6,940 nucleotides of DNA from an uncultured Collinsella sp. (GTDB lineage: Bacteria; Actinomycetota; Coriobacteriia; Coriobacteriales; Coriobacteriaceae), in the NCBI GenBank assembly GCA_937958315.1, contig CALFGH010000130.1, forward strand, positions 1 through 6,940. The letters are read 5' to 3'. The notes below the pieces were generated by a model, which saw only the letters and a list, made by a program, of their open reading frames with translations, had not been told where the DNA came from and made no database searches. A program made the position numbers and the translations under genes. Of the stretch, positions 1-5,897 are shown piece by piece (the stretch's first letter is position 1; each line of letters opens with the position of its first letter).

Positions 1-2
1 GA

Positions 3-35
3 ACACGCCTCGTTCCGATTCACGGCCAGCGATGA
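3..35 (+). CDS. Possible C-terminal tail of an upstream response regulator (partial)
   Basis: Reading from base 3, ten codons (TRLVPIHGQR) run into a TGA at 33-35. That stop overlaps the ATG of the histidine kinase at 32 in the classic ATGA arrangement. Two-component kinase genes are very often preceded by their response regulator with such a coupled overlap, and the kinase start has no good Shine-Dalgarno sequence of its own, which fits translational coupling. Ten residues are too few to identify the protein, so the assignment rests on the overlap and on family habit. The open frame at base 1 (EHASFRF...) is an alternative reading but does not give this junction. Confidence 0.4.
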   Translation, partial: TRLVPIHGQR

Positions 36-1495
36 GCTATCCCTCGCGCATGGCATTGGCTTTTGCCCTGACGTCGCTCATGACGGTATTGGTGCTGGTG
101 GGCGTTGTCTCCGTTGTGTGGGGCACCGTCTTTTCGGATTACACGCGCTCTAATATCGTCGAGATCGCCAATTCTGCTGCCGAAAAGCTTGCGACGTCGT
201 ATGAGGAAAACGGCAATTGGACTGCGGGCGAGCTGCGCACGGTCGCGACATCGAGTTTGGTGTCCGACGACCTGAGTATGCAGGTCGTCAACAAGAAAGG
301 CGTTGTCGTCTATGACGACTCATGGCCTTCGGCAAGTGCGACCGCCGATGTGCGCGAGAGTGAATCACCGTCGAGCAGCTCGAGCGGTAAAAAGGCCTCG
401 CATAGCCCGGTCTCGTCGGCGCCCACCGACTCCGATAGCGTCGCCAACGTCGAAATCATAACGTCTTCTGGCGAGCATGTCGGACAGGTAAAGCTATGGG
501 CCATCGGCTCCGACGCCCTGCTCACCAAGGCAGATTCTGCGTTTAGGGAGAAGACCTTTAACGCCATGGCCCTTGCCGCGGTTGTTGCGGTCTGCATCTC
601 GGTTGTTATCGGATCGCTCGTGTCTCGCATGCTCACCAAGCCGATTCATCGTATTACGAGCACAGCCAAGCAAATTCGCGATGGAGACCTGTCCGCTCGT
701 ACGGGCTTGCGCGGCGACGATGAAATCGATCAGCTGGGTGAGACCTTTGACGAGATGGCCACCTCGCTCGAGAAAGATATGAAGCACGAAAAGCGCCTGA
801 CTTCCGATGTGGCTCATGAGCTGCGCACGCCGCTCATGGCCATGCTTGCAACGGTCGAGGCCATGCAGGACGGCGTGTATCCCACCGACGACGAGCATCT
901 GGAGACGGTCGCTTCCGAGACGCGTCGCCTGGCTCGTCTGGTGCAGCAGATGCTCGACCTATCGCGTATGGAAAACAGCACGGCTCCGCTCAACCTCGAG
1001 CCGGTGGACATGGTTCCCTTTGTGCGATCGATTGTAAACGGCCAGGAGCGTCTGTTTGCCGACCGCGATCTGCGCCTGCGTTTTGCGGACGAGACCCAGG
1101 GTCACGACGATGTCGTCCAGGCCGATCCCGACATGATCACGCAGTGCGTCATCAACCTCATGAGCAACGCCATGCGCTACACCCCCGAGGGCGGTTGGGT
1201 CGTGGTGTCGGTGCTCAGCGACCGCAAACATGTCAGTATTGCCGTTTCGGATACCGGTATCGGTATTGCCAAGGACGATCTGTCTCGCATCTTCGGACGA
1301 TTTTGGCGCGCCGATGCCAGCCGTGCCCGCGAAGCCGGCGGCCTGGGCGTTGGCCTTGCCGTGACCAAGCAGATCGTCGAGCGTCACCATGGCTACATAT
1401 CCGTGGAGTCGGAGCTTGGAAAGGGTACGACTTTTACGATTCATCTGCCCCGTGAGCACACGGCGGACGCGGCATCTACTACAATGGAGCACTAG
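32..1495 (+). CDS. Sensor histidine kinase (HAMP, HisKA, HATPase)
   Basis: This is a complete 487-residue membrane sensor kinase that should phosphorylate a partner response regulator. Membrane segments lie at about 8-31 and 177-199. The extracytoplasmic sensor region between them carries a Ser-rich, low-complexity stretch at 108-136. A HAMP linker follows (about 200-252). The dimerisation and phosphoacceptor motif DVAHELRTPL has its histidine at 262. The ATP-binding domain shows the N box (SNAMRYTPEGG, Asn379), the G1 box DTGIGI (407-412), the F box FGRFWRAD and the G2 box GGLGVGLAV (436-444). Domain order and length are typical of the EnvZ/BaeS/PhoR-like class. The ATG at 32 is chosen because the first membrane helix follows it directly and it overlaps a stop codon (ATGA) of the probable regulator gene. 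The frame stays open to base 2, so an upstream start cannot be excluded. The signal sensed is unknown. Confidence 0.93.
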   Translation: MSYPSRMALAFALTSLMTVLVLVGVVSVVWGTVFSDYTRSNIVEIANSAAEKLATSYEENGNWTAGELRTVATSSLVSDDLSMQVVNKKGVVVYDDSWPSASATADVRESESPSSSSSGKKASHSPVSSAPTDSDSVANVEIITSSGEHVGQVKLWAIGSDALLTKADSAFREKTFNAMALAAVVAVCISVVIGSLVSRMLTKPIHRITSTAKQIRDGDLSARTGLRGDDEIDQLGETFDEMATSLEKDMKHEKRLTSDVAHELRTPLMAMLATVEAMQDGVYPTDDEHLETVASETRRLARLVQQMLDLSRMENSTAPLNLEPVDMVPFVRSIVNGQERLFADRDLRLRFADETQGHDDVVQADPDMITQCVINLMSNAMRYTPEGGWVVVSVLSDRKHVSIAVSDTGIGIAKDDLSRIFGRFWRADASRAREAGGLGVGLAVTKQIVERHHGYISVESELGKGTTFTIHLPREHTADAASTTMEH

Positions 1496-1553
1496 CTTTT
1501 CGCTATTCGGTGAAGGAGGGGCCGCGTCCCTGCCGCTCCGAGTTTGCGAAAAC

Positions 1554-1577
1554 ATGCGGGAAAGAACCCGCATTTCT
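1554..1577 (+). terminator. Hairpin between kinase gene and purC, probable weak terminator
   Basis: A perfect 7-bp stem (ATGCGGG at 1554-1560 with CCCGCAT at 1567-1573, loop AAAGAA) is followed by only a short T run (TTT, then CTGTCG). It lies 59 nt after the kinase stop and 31 nt before the purC start. A transcription boundary between two unrelated functions makes sense here. The poor T tract means it could instead be a leader hairpin of purC. Confidence 0.45.
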
Positions 1578-1604
1578 GTCGTATTTAGGTAAGGAGTGAC
1601 TCAC

Positions 1605-2492
1605 GTGACAACGATGGAGCGTCGTCCGGATTCCCGTGGCAAGGTTCGTGATATCTACGATGCCGGCGAAAACCTGTTGATGGTCGCCACCGATCGCATT
1701 TCTGCGTTCGACTTTATTCTTCCCGACGAGATTCCTTTTAAGGGAGAGGTGCTCAACCGCATCTCGGCGTTCTGGTTCGACAAGTTTGCCGATATCGTCC
1801 CCAACCACCTCGTCTCCATCGATCCGGCGGATTTCCCCGAGGAGTTTGCCGAGTATCGTGACTATCTCGCAGGCCGCGCCATGCTGGTTAAGAAGGCCCA
1901 GACGATTCCTATCGAGTGCATCGTTCGCGGTTATCTGACCGGTTCGGGCAAGAAGACCTACGACGAGAACGGAACCGTCTGTGGCATCCAGCTGCCTGAG
2001 GGCCTAACCGAGGCCTCCAAGCTCCCCGAGCCGCTGTTCACCCCGTCCACGAAGGCCGAGATCGGTGATCACGACGAGAATATCTCGTTTGAGCGTTGCT
2101 GCGAGATCGTTGGCGAGGACATCGCCACGCAGATTCGCGATCTGTCTCTCAAGATCTACAAGGCTGCTGCCGAGTATGCAGCGACCCGTGGCATCATCAT
2201 TGCCGACACCAAGTTTGAGTTTGGTGTTATCGATGGCAAGGTCACGCTGATCGACGAGTGCCTCACGCCCGACTCCAGCCGTTTCTGGCCCGCCGCCAGC
2301 TACGAGGAGGGCAAGATCCAGCCTAGCTACGACAAGCAATTCGTCCGCAATTGGCTCAAGGCCAACTGGGATATGACGGGGGAGACCCCGCACCTGCCCG
2401 CCGAGGTCATCGATGGCACGTCCGAGCGCTATCGCGAGGCCTTCCAGATCATCACGGGCTCCCAGTTCACAAGCATGAAGGAGAACGCATAA
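1605..2492 (+). CDS. purC: Phosphoribosylaminoimidazole-succinocarboxamide synthase (SAICAR synthetase)
   Basis: This cytoplasmic enzyme of de novo purine synthesis joins L-aspartate to CAIR using ATP, giving SAICAR. With the GTG start at 1605 the protein has 295 residues, close to the usual 290-310 for the form found in many bacteria and in yeast. Family motifs run in order: GKVRDIYD (12-19), RISAFDFILPDEIPFKG (31-47), the signature IPIECIVRGYLTGS (101-114), LFTPSTKAE, GDHDENISF, the second signature IADTKFEFG (199-207) and LIDECLTPDSSRFWP. The GTG at 1605 is preferred because AAGGAG (1591-1596) sits 8 nt upstream. An in-frame GTG at 1596 would overlap that ribosome binding site, and the ATG at 1614 lies 17 nt from it. 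The gene ends directly against the next one. I saw no clear promoter or purine riboswitch in the 109-nt gap upstream. Confidence 0.97.
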   Translation: MTTMERRPDSRGKVRDIYDAGENLLMVATDRISAFDFILPDEIPFKGEVLNRISAFWFDKFADIVPNHLVSIDPADFPEEFAEYRDYLAGRAMLVKKAQTIPIECIVRGYLTGSGKKTYDENGTVCGIQLPEGLTEASKLPEPLFTPSTKAEIGDHDENISFERCCEIVGEDIATQIRDLSLKIYKAAAEYAATRGIIIADTKFEFGVIDGKVTLIDECLTPDSSRFWPAASYEEGKIQPSYDKQFVRNWLKANWDMTGETPHLPAEVIDGTSERYREAFQIITGSQFTSMKENA

Positions 2493-3068
2493 GTGAGTAC
2501 CCGTAGCGCCACGAACAAGCGCACGCAATCCCACGAAGTTACCGGGGTTGCGCGCAAGTCCGCCGCATCTGCTAAACCCGCCCGCCAAGCAGCGAGCTCC
2601 GTTCGCGTCGTGCCGGCTTCGTCTAAAGCTCGCCGCAAAGAGCTCGAGAAGGGTGAAAACCTGGAAGGCCTTTCCAAGGAGGAGAAGCGCGCCCGCAAGG
2701 CCAAGCAGCGTGCTCGCGAGGATCGTATCTATACGGTGTCGAATATTCTTCTCAAGCAGGATGAGGACTACACCAAGCGCCGTCGTATCTGGTGGGCCGT
2801 GCTCGCCATCGGCATGATACTCGTCGTGGCAATTTGGGCTTCGCTCTACTTCGCTCCCGGCGGCACGGTGTCCAGTCCTGTTCAGATGGTCGGCATCGTT
2901 TTGTCCTATGTCATCATCCTGGGTGACTTTATCTACGACTTCGCTCGTATTCGTCCCTTGCGCAACATGTACCGCGCGCAGGCCGAGGGCATGTCCGAGA
3001 ACAAGCTCAACGCTCTTATCGAGCGCGCAGCTGCCGAGGAGGACAAGAAGGCCTCTAAGAAGAAGTAG
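2493..3068 (+). CDS. Small basic protein with two membrane segments, function unknown
   Basis: The protein has 191 residues. Residues 1-80 are hydrophilic and rich in Lys, Arg, Ala and Ser, with a charged, probably helical stretch (about 47-78, including SKEEKRARKAKQRARED). Two hydrophobic segments follow at about 99-120 and 128-150, joined by a short turn containing APGG. The C-terminal tail ends in KKASKKK. By the positive-inside rule both ends should be cytoplasmic, giving a hairpin topology. The start is a GTG immediately after the purC TAA, with AAGGAG (2478-2483) 9 nt upstream inside purC, so the two genes are probably co-transcribed and translationally coupled. The topology resembles actinobacterial DUF3043-type proteins, but I do not see enough sequence similarity to name it so. 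The basic tails might bind acidic lipid or nucleic acid; that is only a guess. Confidence 0.85.
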   Translation: MSTRSATNKRTQSHEVTGVARKSAASAKPARQAASSVRVVPASSKARRKELEKGENLEGLSKEEKRARKAKQRAREDRIYTVSNILLKQDEDYTKRRRIWWAVLAIGMILVVAIWASLYFAPGGTVSSPVQMVGIVLSYVIILGDFIYDFARIRPLRNMYRAQAEGMSENKLNALIERAAAEEDKKASKKK

Positions 3069-3098
3069 CGTTACAACCTATAGATATCGCTAAGATAT

Positions 3099-3130
3099 AA
3101 GGCGCGTCGTTTTTTGCGGCGCGCCTTTTT
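3099..3130 (+). terminator. Strong intrinsic terminator after the purC operon
   Basis: An 11-bp stem with one G-T wobble (AAGGCGCGTCG at 3099-3109 with CGGCGCGCCTT at 3117-3127) closes a T-rich 7-nt loop. It is followed by a T run ending at 3130. It lies 30 nt after the stop of the small membrane protein and just before the aminopeptidase gene, so it should end the purC transcript. Confidence 0.9.
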
Positions 3131-3158
3131 ACTGTCCTACAGATAGATGGAGTGGCAC

Positions 3159-4439
3159 ATGATTCGAGCTGCCCTAACGGTCGAGGAAGCTCTTGAGGGC
3201 ATGAAGACCCTTGAGCCCAAGATTAAAAATTATGCGCGTCTCGTTGTCCGCAAGGGTGTAAACGTTAAGCCCGGCCAGGAGGTCGTCGTTCAGTCTCCCG
3301 TCGAGTGCGCATCATTTGCGCGCGTGGTGGTTGCGGAGGCTTATGACGCCGGTGCCGGTCACGTGACGGTCATCTGGGCCGACGACGCCGTGACGAGGCT
3401 TGCGTACGAGCATGTCGAGAAAAGCTATTTTGAGCAGACGCCCGAGTGGAAGCGCATGCAGCTGGATTCTCTGGCCCAGGACGGTGCCTGCTTTATCTTT
3501 ATCGAGGGTGCTGACCCCGCCGCTCTCAAGGGCATCGATCCTGCCAAGCCCGCTGCCGCTTCCAAGGCGAGGAACACGCAGTGCAAGATTTTCCGCCGCG
3601 GACTGGATTACAACATCAACCCGTGGTGCATTGCCGGAGCGCCGGTTGTTGCCTGGGCGCGCGAGGTGTTCTCGGGTGATCCGGATGAGGTTGCAATCTA
3701 CAAGCTGTGGAATGCGATTCTGCATACCGCCCGTGCTGACGGCCAAGATCCGGAGAGTGACTGGGAGCTTCATGACGCGGCGTTCGAAAAGAACTTGCGC
3801 TTCCTGAACGACAATCGTTTTGACTGTCTGCGCTATACCGCTTCGAATGGAACCGACCTGTTAATTGGTATGACGAAGGGGCATGAGTGGGCCGGCGGTA
3901 AGGGCGAGACCCCCGACGGTCACCCCTTCTTCCCTAACATCCCCACCGAGGAGGTCTTCACCTCGCCCGATCGTATGCGTGCTGACGGAATCGTCTATTC
4001 CGCAATGCCGCTTATCCATCACGGTAACAAGGTCGACGATTTTTGGATCAAGTTCGAGAACGGTCGTGTGGTGGATTACGACGCCCGTGTGGGCAAGGCG
4101 ACACTCGCAAGTATCATCGATACGGACGAGGGCGCTGCTCATCTGGGCGAGGTCGCGCTCATTTCCAAGAACACGCCGATCCGCGAAAGTGGCGTCCTGT
4201 TCTACGACACGCTCTATGACGAGAACGCTAGCTGCCACCTTGCGCTGGGCGTCGGTTTCCCCGAATGCATCGAGGGTGGGTACGACATGTCCAAGGAGGA
4301 GCTCCTGGAGCATGGCGTTAACGTTTCGAGCACCCACGTTGACTTTATGATTGGCACGGACGACATCGATATTGTGGGCATTACGCCCGATGGACGCGAA
4401 GTTGTGATTTTCCAGAACGGCCAATGGAGTTGGGAATAG
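3159..4439 (+). CDS. Aminopeptidase, peptidase family M29 (AmpS/AmpT/PepS-like)
   Basis: This is a cytoplasmic, metal-dependent exopeptidase that removes N-terminal residues from peptides. The ATG at 3159 (426 residues) is chosen because GGAG (3149-3152) lies 6 nt upstream; an ATG at 3147 would put that site inside the gene and has nothing good of its own. The family hallmark NIPTEEVFTSPD is at 260-271. By spacing against Thermus AmpT, the metal ligands map to Glu265 (in TEE), Glu331 (LGE), His360 (CHLALG), His393 and Asp395 (THVDFMIG). The position matching AmpT Tyr352 is Phe367 here (GVGFPE). The C-terminus, through IFQNGQWSWE, looks complete. The gene follows a strong terminator by 28 nt, so it needs its own promoter, which I could not place with confidence. 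Its 3' end overlaps the -35 region of the tRNA-Lys promoter. Confidence 0.94.
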   Translation: MIRAALTVEEALEGMKTLEPKIKNYARLVVRKGVNVKPGQEVVVQSPVECASFARVVVAEAYDAGAGHVTVIWADDAVTRLAYEHVEKSYFEQTPEWKRMQLDSLAQDGACFIFIEGADPAALKGIDPAKPAAASKARNTQCKIFRRGLDYNINPWCIAGAPVVAWAREVFSGDPDEVAIYKLWNAILHTARADGQDPESDWELHDAAFEKNLRFLNDNRFDCLRYTASNGTDLLIGMTKGHEWAGGKGETPDGHPFFPNIPTEEVFTSPDRMRADGIVYSAMPLIHHGNKVDDFWIKFENGRVVDYDARVGKATLASIIDTDEGAAHLGEVALISKNTPIRESGVLFYDTLYDENASCHLALGVGFPECIEGGYDMSKEELLEHGVNVSSTHVDFMIGTDDIDIVGITPDGREVVIFQNGQWSWE

Positions 4440-4458
4440 TCCCAGACCGTGGTACAAT
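4430..4458 (+). promoter_or_regulatory. Predicted promoter of tRNA-Lys
   Basis: A TACAAT -10 element (4453-4458) lies 17 nt after a weak -35 (TTGGGA, 4430-4435). Transcription would start about 2-4 nt before the tRNA 5' end at 4468. The -35 element lies in the last codons and stop of the aminopeptidase gene, so the tRNA has its own promoter in a very compact junction. Confidence 0.65.
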
Positions 4459-4467
4459 GCCACCCGC

Positions 4468-4543
4468 GGGCCGTTAGCTCAGCTGGCAGAGCAGGGGACT
4501 TTTAATCCCAAGGTCCAGGGTTCGAACCCCTGACGGCCCACCA
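4468..4543 (+). tRNA. tRNA-Lys (anticodon UUU), CCA encoded
   Basis: A complete 76-nt cloverleaf can be drawn. The acceptor stem pairs GGGCCGT (4468-4474) with ACGGCCC (4533-4539). The D arm is GCTC/GAGC. The anticodon loop CTTTTAA (4499-4505) has anticodon TTT at 4501-4503, and the variable loop is AGGTC. The T arm pairs CAGGG with CCCTG around TTCGAAC. The discriminator is A4540 and CCA is encoded at 4541-4543. The outermost anticodon-stem pair is G-A (4494/4510), a mismatch that I believe also occurs in some other bacterial tRNA-Lys genes. UUU reads AAA and, by wobble, AAG. An intrinsic terminator follows 8 nt later. Confidence 0.97.
4524..4542 (+). repeat. 19-bp direct repeat, copy 1 (inside tRNA-Lys 3' end)
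   Basis: GAACCCCTGACGGCCCACC covers the 3' half of the T arm, the acceptor strand and CC of the CCA end. An identical 19-mer occurs at 4699-4717, 175 bp downstream on the same strand. Duplicated tRNA 3' ends are the usual trace of site-specific integration into a tRNA gene or of recombination between tRNA copies. Confidence 0.9.
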
Positions 4544-4608
4544 TAGAAAAGAAAGCGATCGACTCCGGTTGGTCGCTTTTTTGTTGCCGCGGCACGGGTT
4601 CGAACCCG
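4538..4608 (+). repeat. 71-bp direct repeat, left copy (tRNA 3' end plus terminator)
   Basis: This copy begins in the 3' end of tRNA-Lys, covers the terminator and ends in a T-loop-like palindrome (GGGTTCGAACCC at 4596-4607). It matches 5820-5890 at 65 of 71 positions without gaps, by my hand count, with an unbroken 39-bp core. The differences sit near the two ends (4541, 4549, 4550, 4590, 4591, 4593). The two copies are 1282 bp apart and bracket the AT-rich TraX region. They could be attachment-site repeats of an integrated island, or similar terminators from two tRNA genes, one since lost. Confidence 0.8.
4552..4582 (+). terminator. Intrinsic terminator of tRNA-Lys
   Basis: An 11-bp stem with some G-T pairs (AAAGCGATCGA at 4552-4562 with TTGGTCGCTTT at 4569-4579, loop CTCCGG) runs into TTTTTT (4577-4582). 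It lies directly behind the tRNA. The same element, identical over 39 bp (4551-4589), recurs at 5833-5871. Confidence 0.9.
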
Positions 4609-4698
4609 TCGGGGCGCGGAGCTGAGTAAACGCGTGAGCGTTTGCCAGCGCAGCGCGCAAGGCGCGAAGCGCCGCAGCGGCCGCCTGCGGAGCAGGCT
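4608..4698. repeat. GC-rich cluster of short hairpins (possible REP/MITE-like insertion)
   Basis: This 91-bp block contains three perfect small hairpins in a row: AAACGC-GTGA-GCGTTT (4628-4643), GGCGC-GAA-GCGCC (4661-4673) and GCCTGC-GGA-GCAGGC (4683-4697). The palindromic GCCGC-A-GCGGC (4671-4681) overlaps the second hairpin. GCTG/CAGC (4621-4624, 4646-4649) extends the first hairpin outward. The block is flanked by the hexamer GAACCC (4602-4607 and 4699-4704), which looks like a short target duplication. It interrupts what would otherwise be a copied tRNA-Lys 3' end. No reading frame here looks protein-like. It could instead be a structured leader RNA for the next gene. Confidence 0.5.
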
Positions 4699-4717
4699 GA
4701 ACCCCTGACGGCCCACC
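4699..4717 (+). repeat. 19-bp direct repeat, copy 2 (orphan tRNA-Lys 3' end)
   Basis: This is an exact copy of the last 19 nt of tRNA-Lys up to CC of the CCA end, followed by C instead of A. No tRNA 5' half lies in front of it. It ends 18 nt before the TraX start codon, so it sits in the leader of that gene. Joined to the palindrome at 4596-4607 through their shared GAACCC, it would rebuild a 25-nt T arm plus acceptor strand of tRNA-Lys. Confidence 0.9.
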
Positions 4718-4735
4718 CAAAGGAAGGAAAACGAA

Positions 4736-5533
4736 ATGAAAACAGATAGATACGGAATTAGCGGCAGCACATTAAAGATAATAGCAGCCATCTCGATGGT
4801 TCTCGATCATGTAAGCAGGATCGTCCTGACCAATGGAATCATGACTCACGCATCGTACAATCAGATATCAGACGAACAATGGGCGATTCTAAGCGAGGCT
4901 TCGGATGTGCTTCATGTTCTTGGCAGAATTGCATTTCCCTTATTTTGCTTTTTGATAGTTGAGGGATTTTTGCATACTCATGACATAAAGAAGTACCTGC
5001 GAAATATGCTTGTCTTCGCAATCATTGCGGAGCCCATATACGATTTCGTTCAAACCGGGCAGTTATTTGACCTTCGGCAACAAAATGTTATGTGTGAGCT
5101 CCTGCTTTCCTTGGTCTTTTTGATTGTTCTGGAAAAGATACAAAGTCTTTCAAAATGGAAGAGGCACATCGCAGAAATTGCTCTGATTGTTTTGACGGCA
5201 CTGGCAGCTGAATACACTAAACTAGATGGCGGTGTGTATGGCATTCTGCTTGTGGCTGCGTTCTATTTATTCCACGACAACAAGGCCAAGATGTTCTTTG
5301 CTGCAGTATGCGCAGTGCTCCTTTCGTCGTGCCATATAGTTGGCGGCGGATTTGAGTTTGCTACAGCTAATGTATTTAATCCTGATGTTGCCGCCGCGGT
5401 CGTTTCGTTGCTGCTTATCAATCTTTATAACGGCGAGCGAGGGCTGAAGCTGAAATATTTCTTCTACATTTTCTATCCGGCACATCTTGCTCTGCTTTAT
5501 GGTGTCTCACTTATTGTTTTGAACTGTCTTTAA
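4736..5533 (+). CDS. TraX-family membrane acyltransferase-like protein
   Basis: The protein has 265 residues and is strongly hydrophobic with several membrane segments. It carries TraX-family motifs in order: LKIIAAISMVLDH (13-25), GRIAFPLFCFLIVEGFLHT (63-81), AEPIYDF (98-104), QQNVMCEL (115-122), DGGVYGILLV (164-173), LYNGERG (230-236) and KYFFYIFYPAHLALLYG (240-256). F-plasmid TraX acetylates the N-terminus of pilin. Chromosomal homologues are common in gut bacteria and their substrates are mostly unknown, so the activity is inferred. The ATG at 4736 has GGAAGG (4722-4727) 8 nt upstream. No pilin or conjugation gene is visible nearby. Many codons end in A or T and rare-looking ones such as ATA and AGA occur, unlike the GC-rich neighbours, which suggests transfer. 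The gene lies behind the tRNA-Lys terminator with no clear promoter of its own. No terminator follows it directly. Confidence 0.88.
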   Translation: MKTDRYGISGSTLKIIAAISMVLDHVSRIVLTNGIMTHASYNQISDEQWAILSEASDVLHVLGRIAFPLFCFLIVEGFLHTHDIKKYLRNMLVFAIIAEPIYDFVQTGQLFDLRQQNVMCELLLSLVFLIVLEKIQSLSKWKRHIAEIALIVLTALAAEYTKLDGGVYGILLVAAFYLFHDNKAKMFFAAVCAVLLSSCHIVGGGFEFATANVFNPDVAAAVVSLLLINLYNGERGLKLKYFFYIFYPAHLALLYGVSLIVLNCL

Positions 5534-5555
5534 AAACTCTCAAACAAGTCTCTGA

Positions 5556-5832
5556 AAGCAGAAACAAATTGACCCTAAGACTGCTTGTGAATTTCCGGAA
5601 GACCTGAGAGATGTGAGGATAGACAACGAGGGCTGCAGAAAGATGCTTCTCAGTTATCTGGCGGATCGACGTATCTGTATGAGGATCACTTCCACACACT
5701 CATTAATAACAGTGATAAACATGGCAGATCCTTAAAACATGAGGCTGCGGAGGTCGAACGATGCTTCGAAAGCATGAATGGCAGCGAGAAAATGAGTTCG
5801 GAAACACCCTCTAGATGCTCCAGCATAGAATT
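5556..5832 (+). pseudogene. Possible frameshifted gene remnant, unidentified
   Basis: No intact gene fits between the TraX stop and the second terminator copy. Two overlapping open frames look somewhat protein-like. The first is open from 5556 to its stop at 5733-5735 and includes CEFPEDLRDVRIDNEGCRK. The second, open from 5591, includes YLYEDHFHTLINNSDKHGR and later VERCFESMNG. A single frameshift near 5658 would join them. Neither has a convincing start codon with a ribosome binding site, and I recognise neither. The second frame runs on through the copied terminator to 5991, which argues that at least that part is chance. A small perfect hairpin, ATGCTT-CGA-AAGCAT (5761-5775), has no T tract and no assigned role. 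Confidence is low. Confidence 0.2.
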
Positions 5833-5890
5833 GAAAGCGATCGACTCCGGTTGGTCGCTTTTTTGTTGCCGGTGTACGGGTTCGAACCCG
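5820..5890 (+). repeat. 71-bp direct repeat, right copy (orphan tRNA terminator)
   Basis: This is the counterpart of 4538-4608. It starts with CCAGCATAGAA, matching the tRNA CCA end and following bases, and continues through the terminator to GGGTTCGAACCC (5878-5889). No tRNA can be folded immediately upstream (5740-5819), so the terminator has no obvious gene to end. After 5890 the two copies diverge. Confidence 0.8.
5834..5864 (+). terminator. Intrinsic terminator, second copy
   Basis: It has the same stem-loop as the tRNA-Lys terminator (stem arms 5834-5844 and 5851-5861, loop CTCCGG, T run to 5864). It would end transcripts coming from the TraX gene, 300 nt upstream, and would shield the rRNA region. 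Confidence 0.8.
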
Positions 5891-5897
5891 AACTTCT

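Noticed and set aside
959..1573. Minus-strand open frame of 204 codons opposite the kinase
   Set aside because: It is the shadow of a GC-rich coding gene on the other strand, with no family motif. The same holds for long minus-strand frames opposite purC and the aminopeptidase.
1596..1604. GTG at 1596 as the purC start
   Set aside because: It overlaps the AAGGAG ribosome binding site (1591-1596), leaving no spacing; the GTG at 1605 has the ideal 8-nt distance.
3071..3099. TTACAA and GATATA as a promoter for the aminopeptidase gene
   Set aside because: Each matches consensus at only about half the positions, and the strong terminator would follow at once.
4594..4609. T-arm-like palindrome ACGGGTTCGAACCCGT as a sign of another complete tRNA, on either strand
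   Set aside because: A true T arm is 17 nt with a 7-nt loop, while this is a 16-nt perfect palindrome, and no acceptor, D or anticodon arm can be drawn around it.
4474..4791. Minus-strand open frames across tRNA-Lys and its terminator (105 and 72 codons, with VRTLDLGIKSPLLCQLS and VRGSNPGPWD)
   Set aside because: These are translations of the antisense of a tRNA and its terminator, a well-known source of false hypothetical proteins. The tRNA fold explains the sequence fully.
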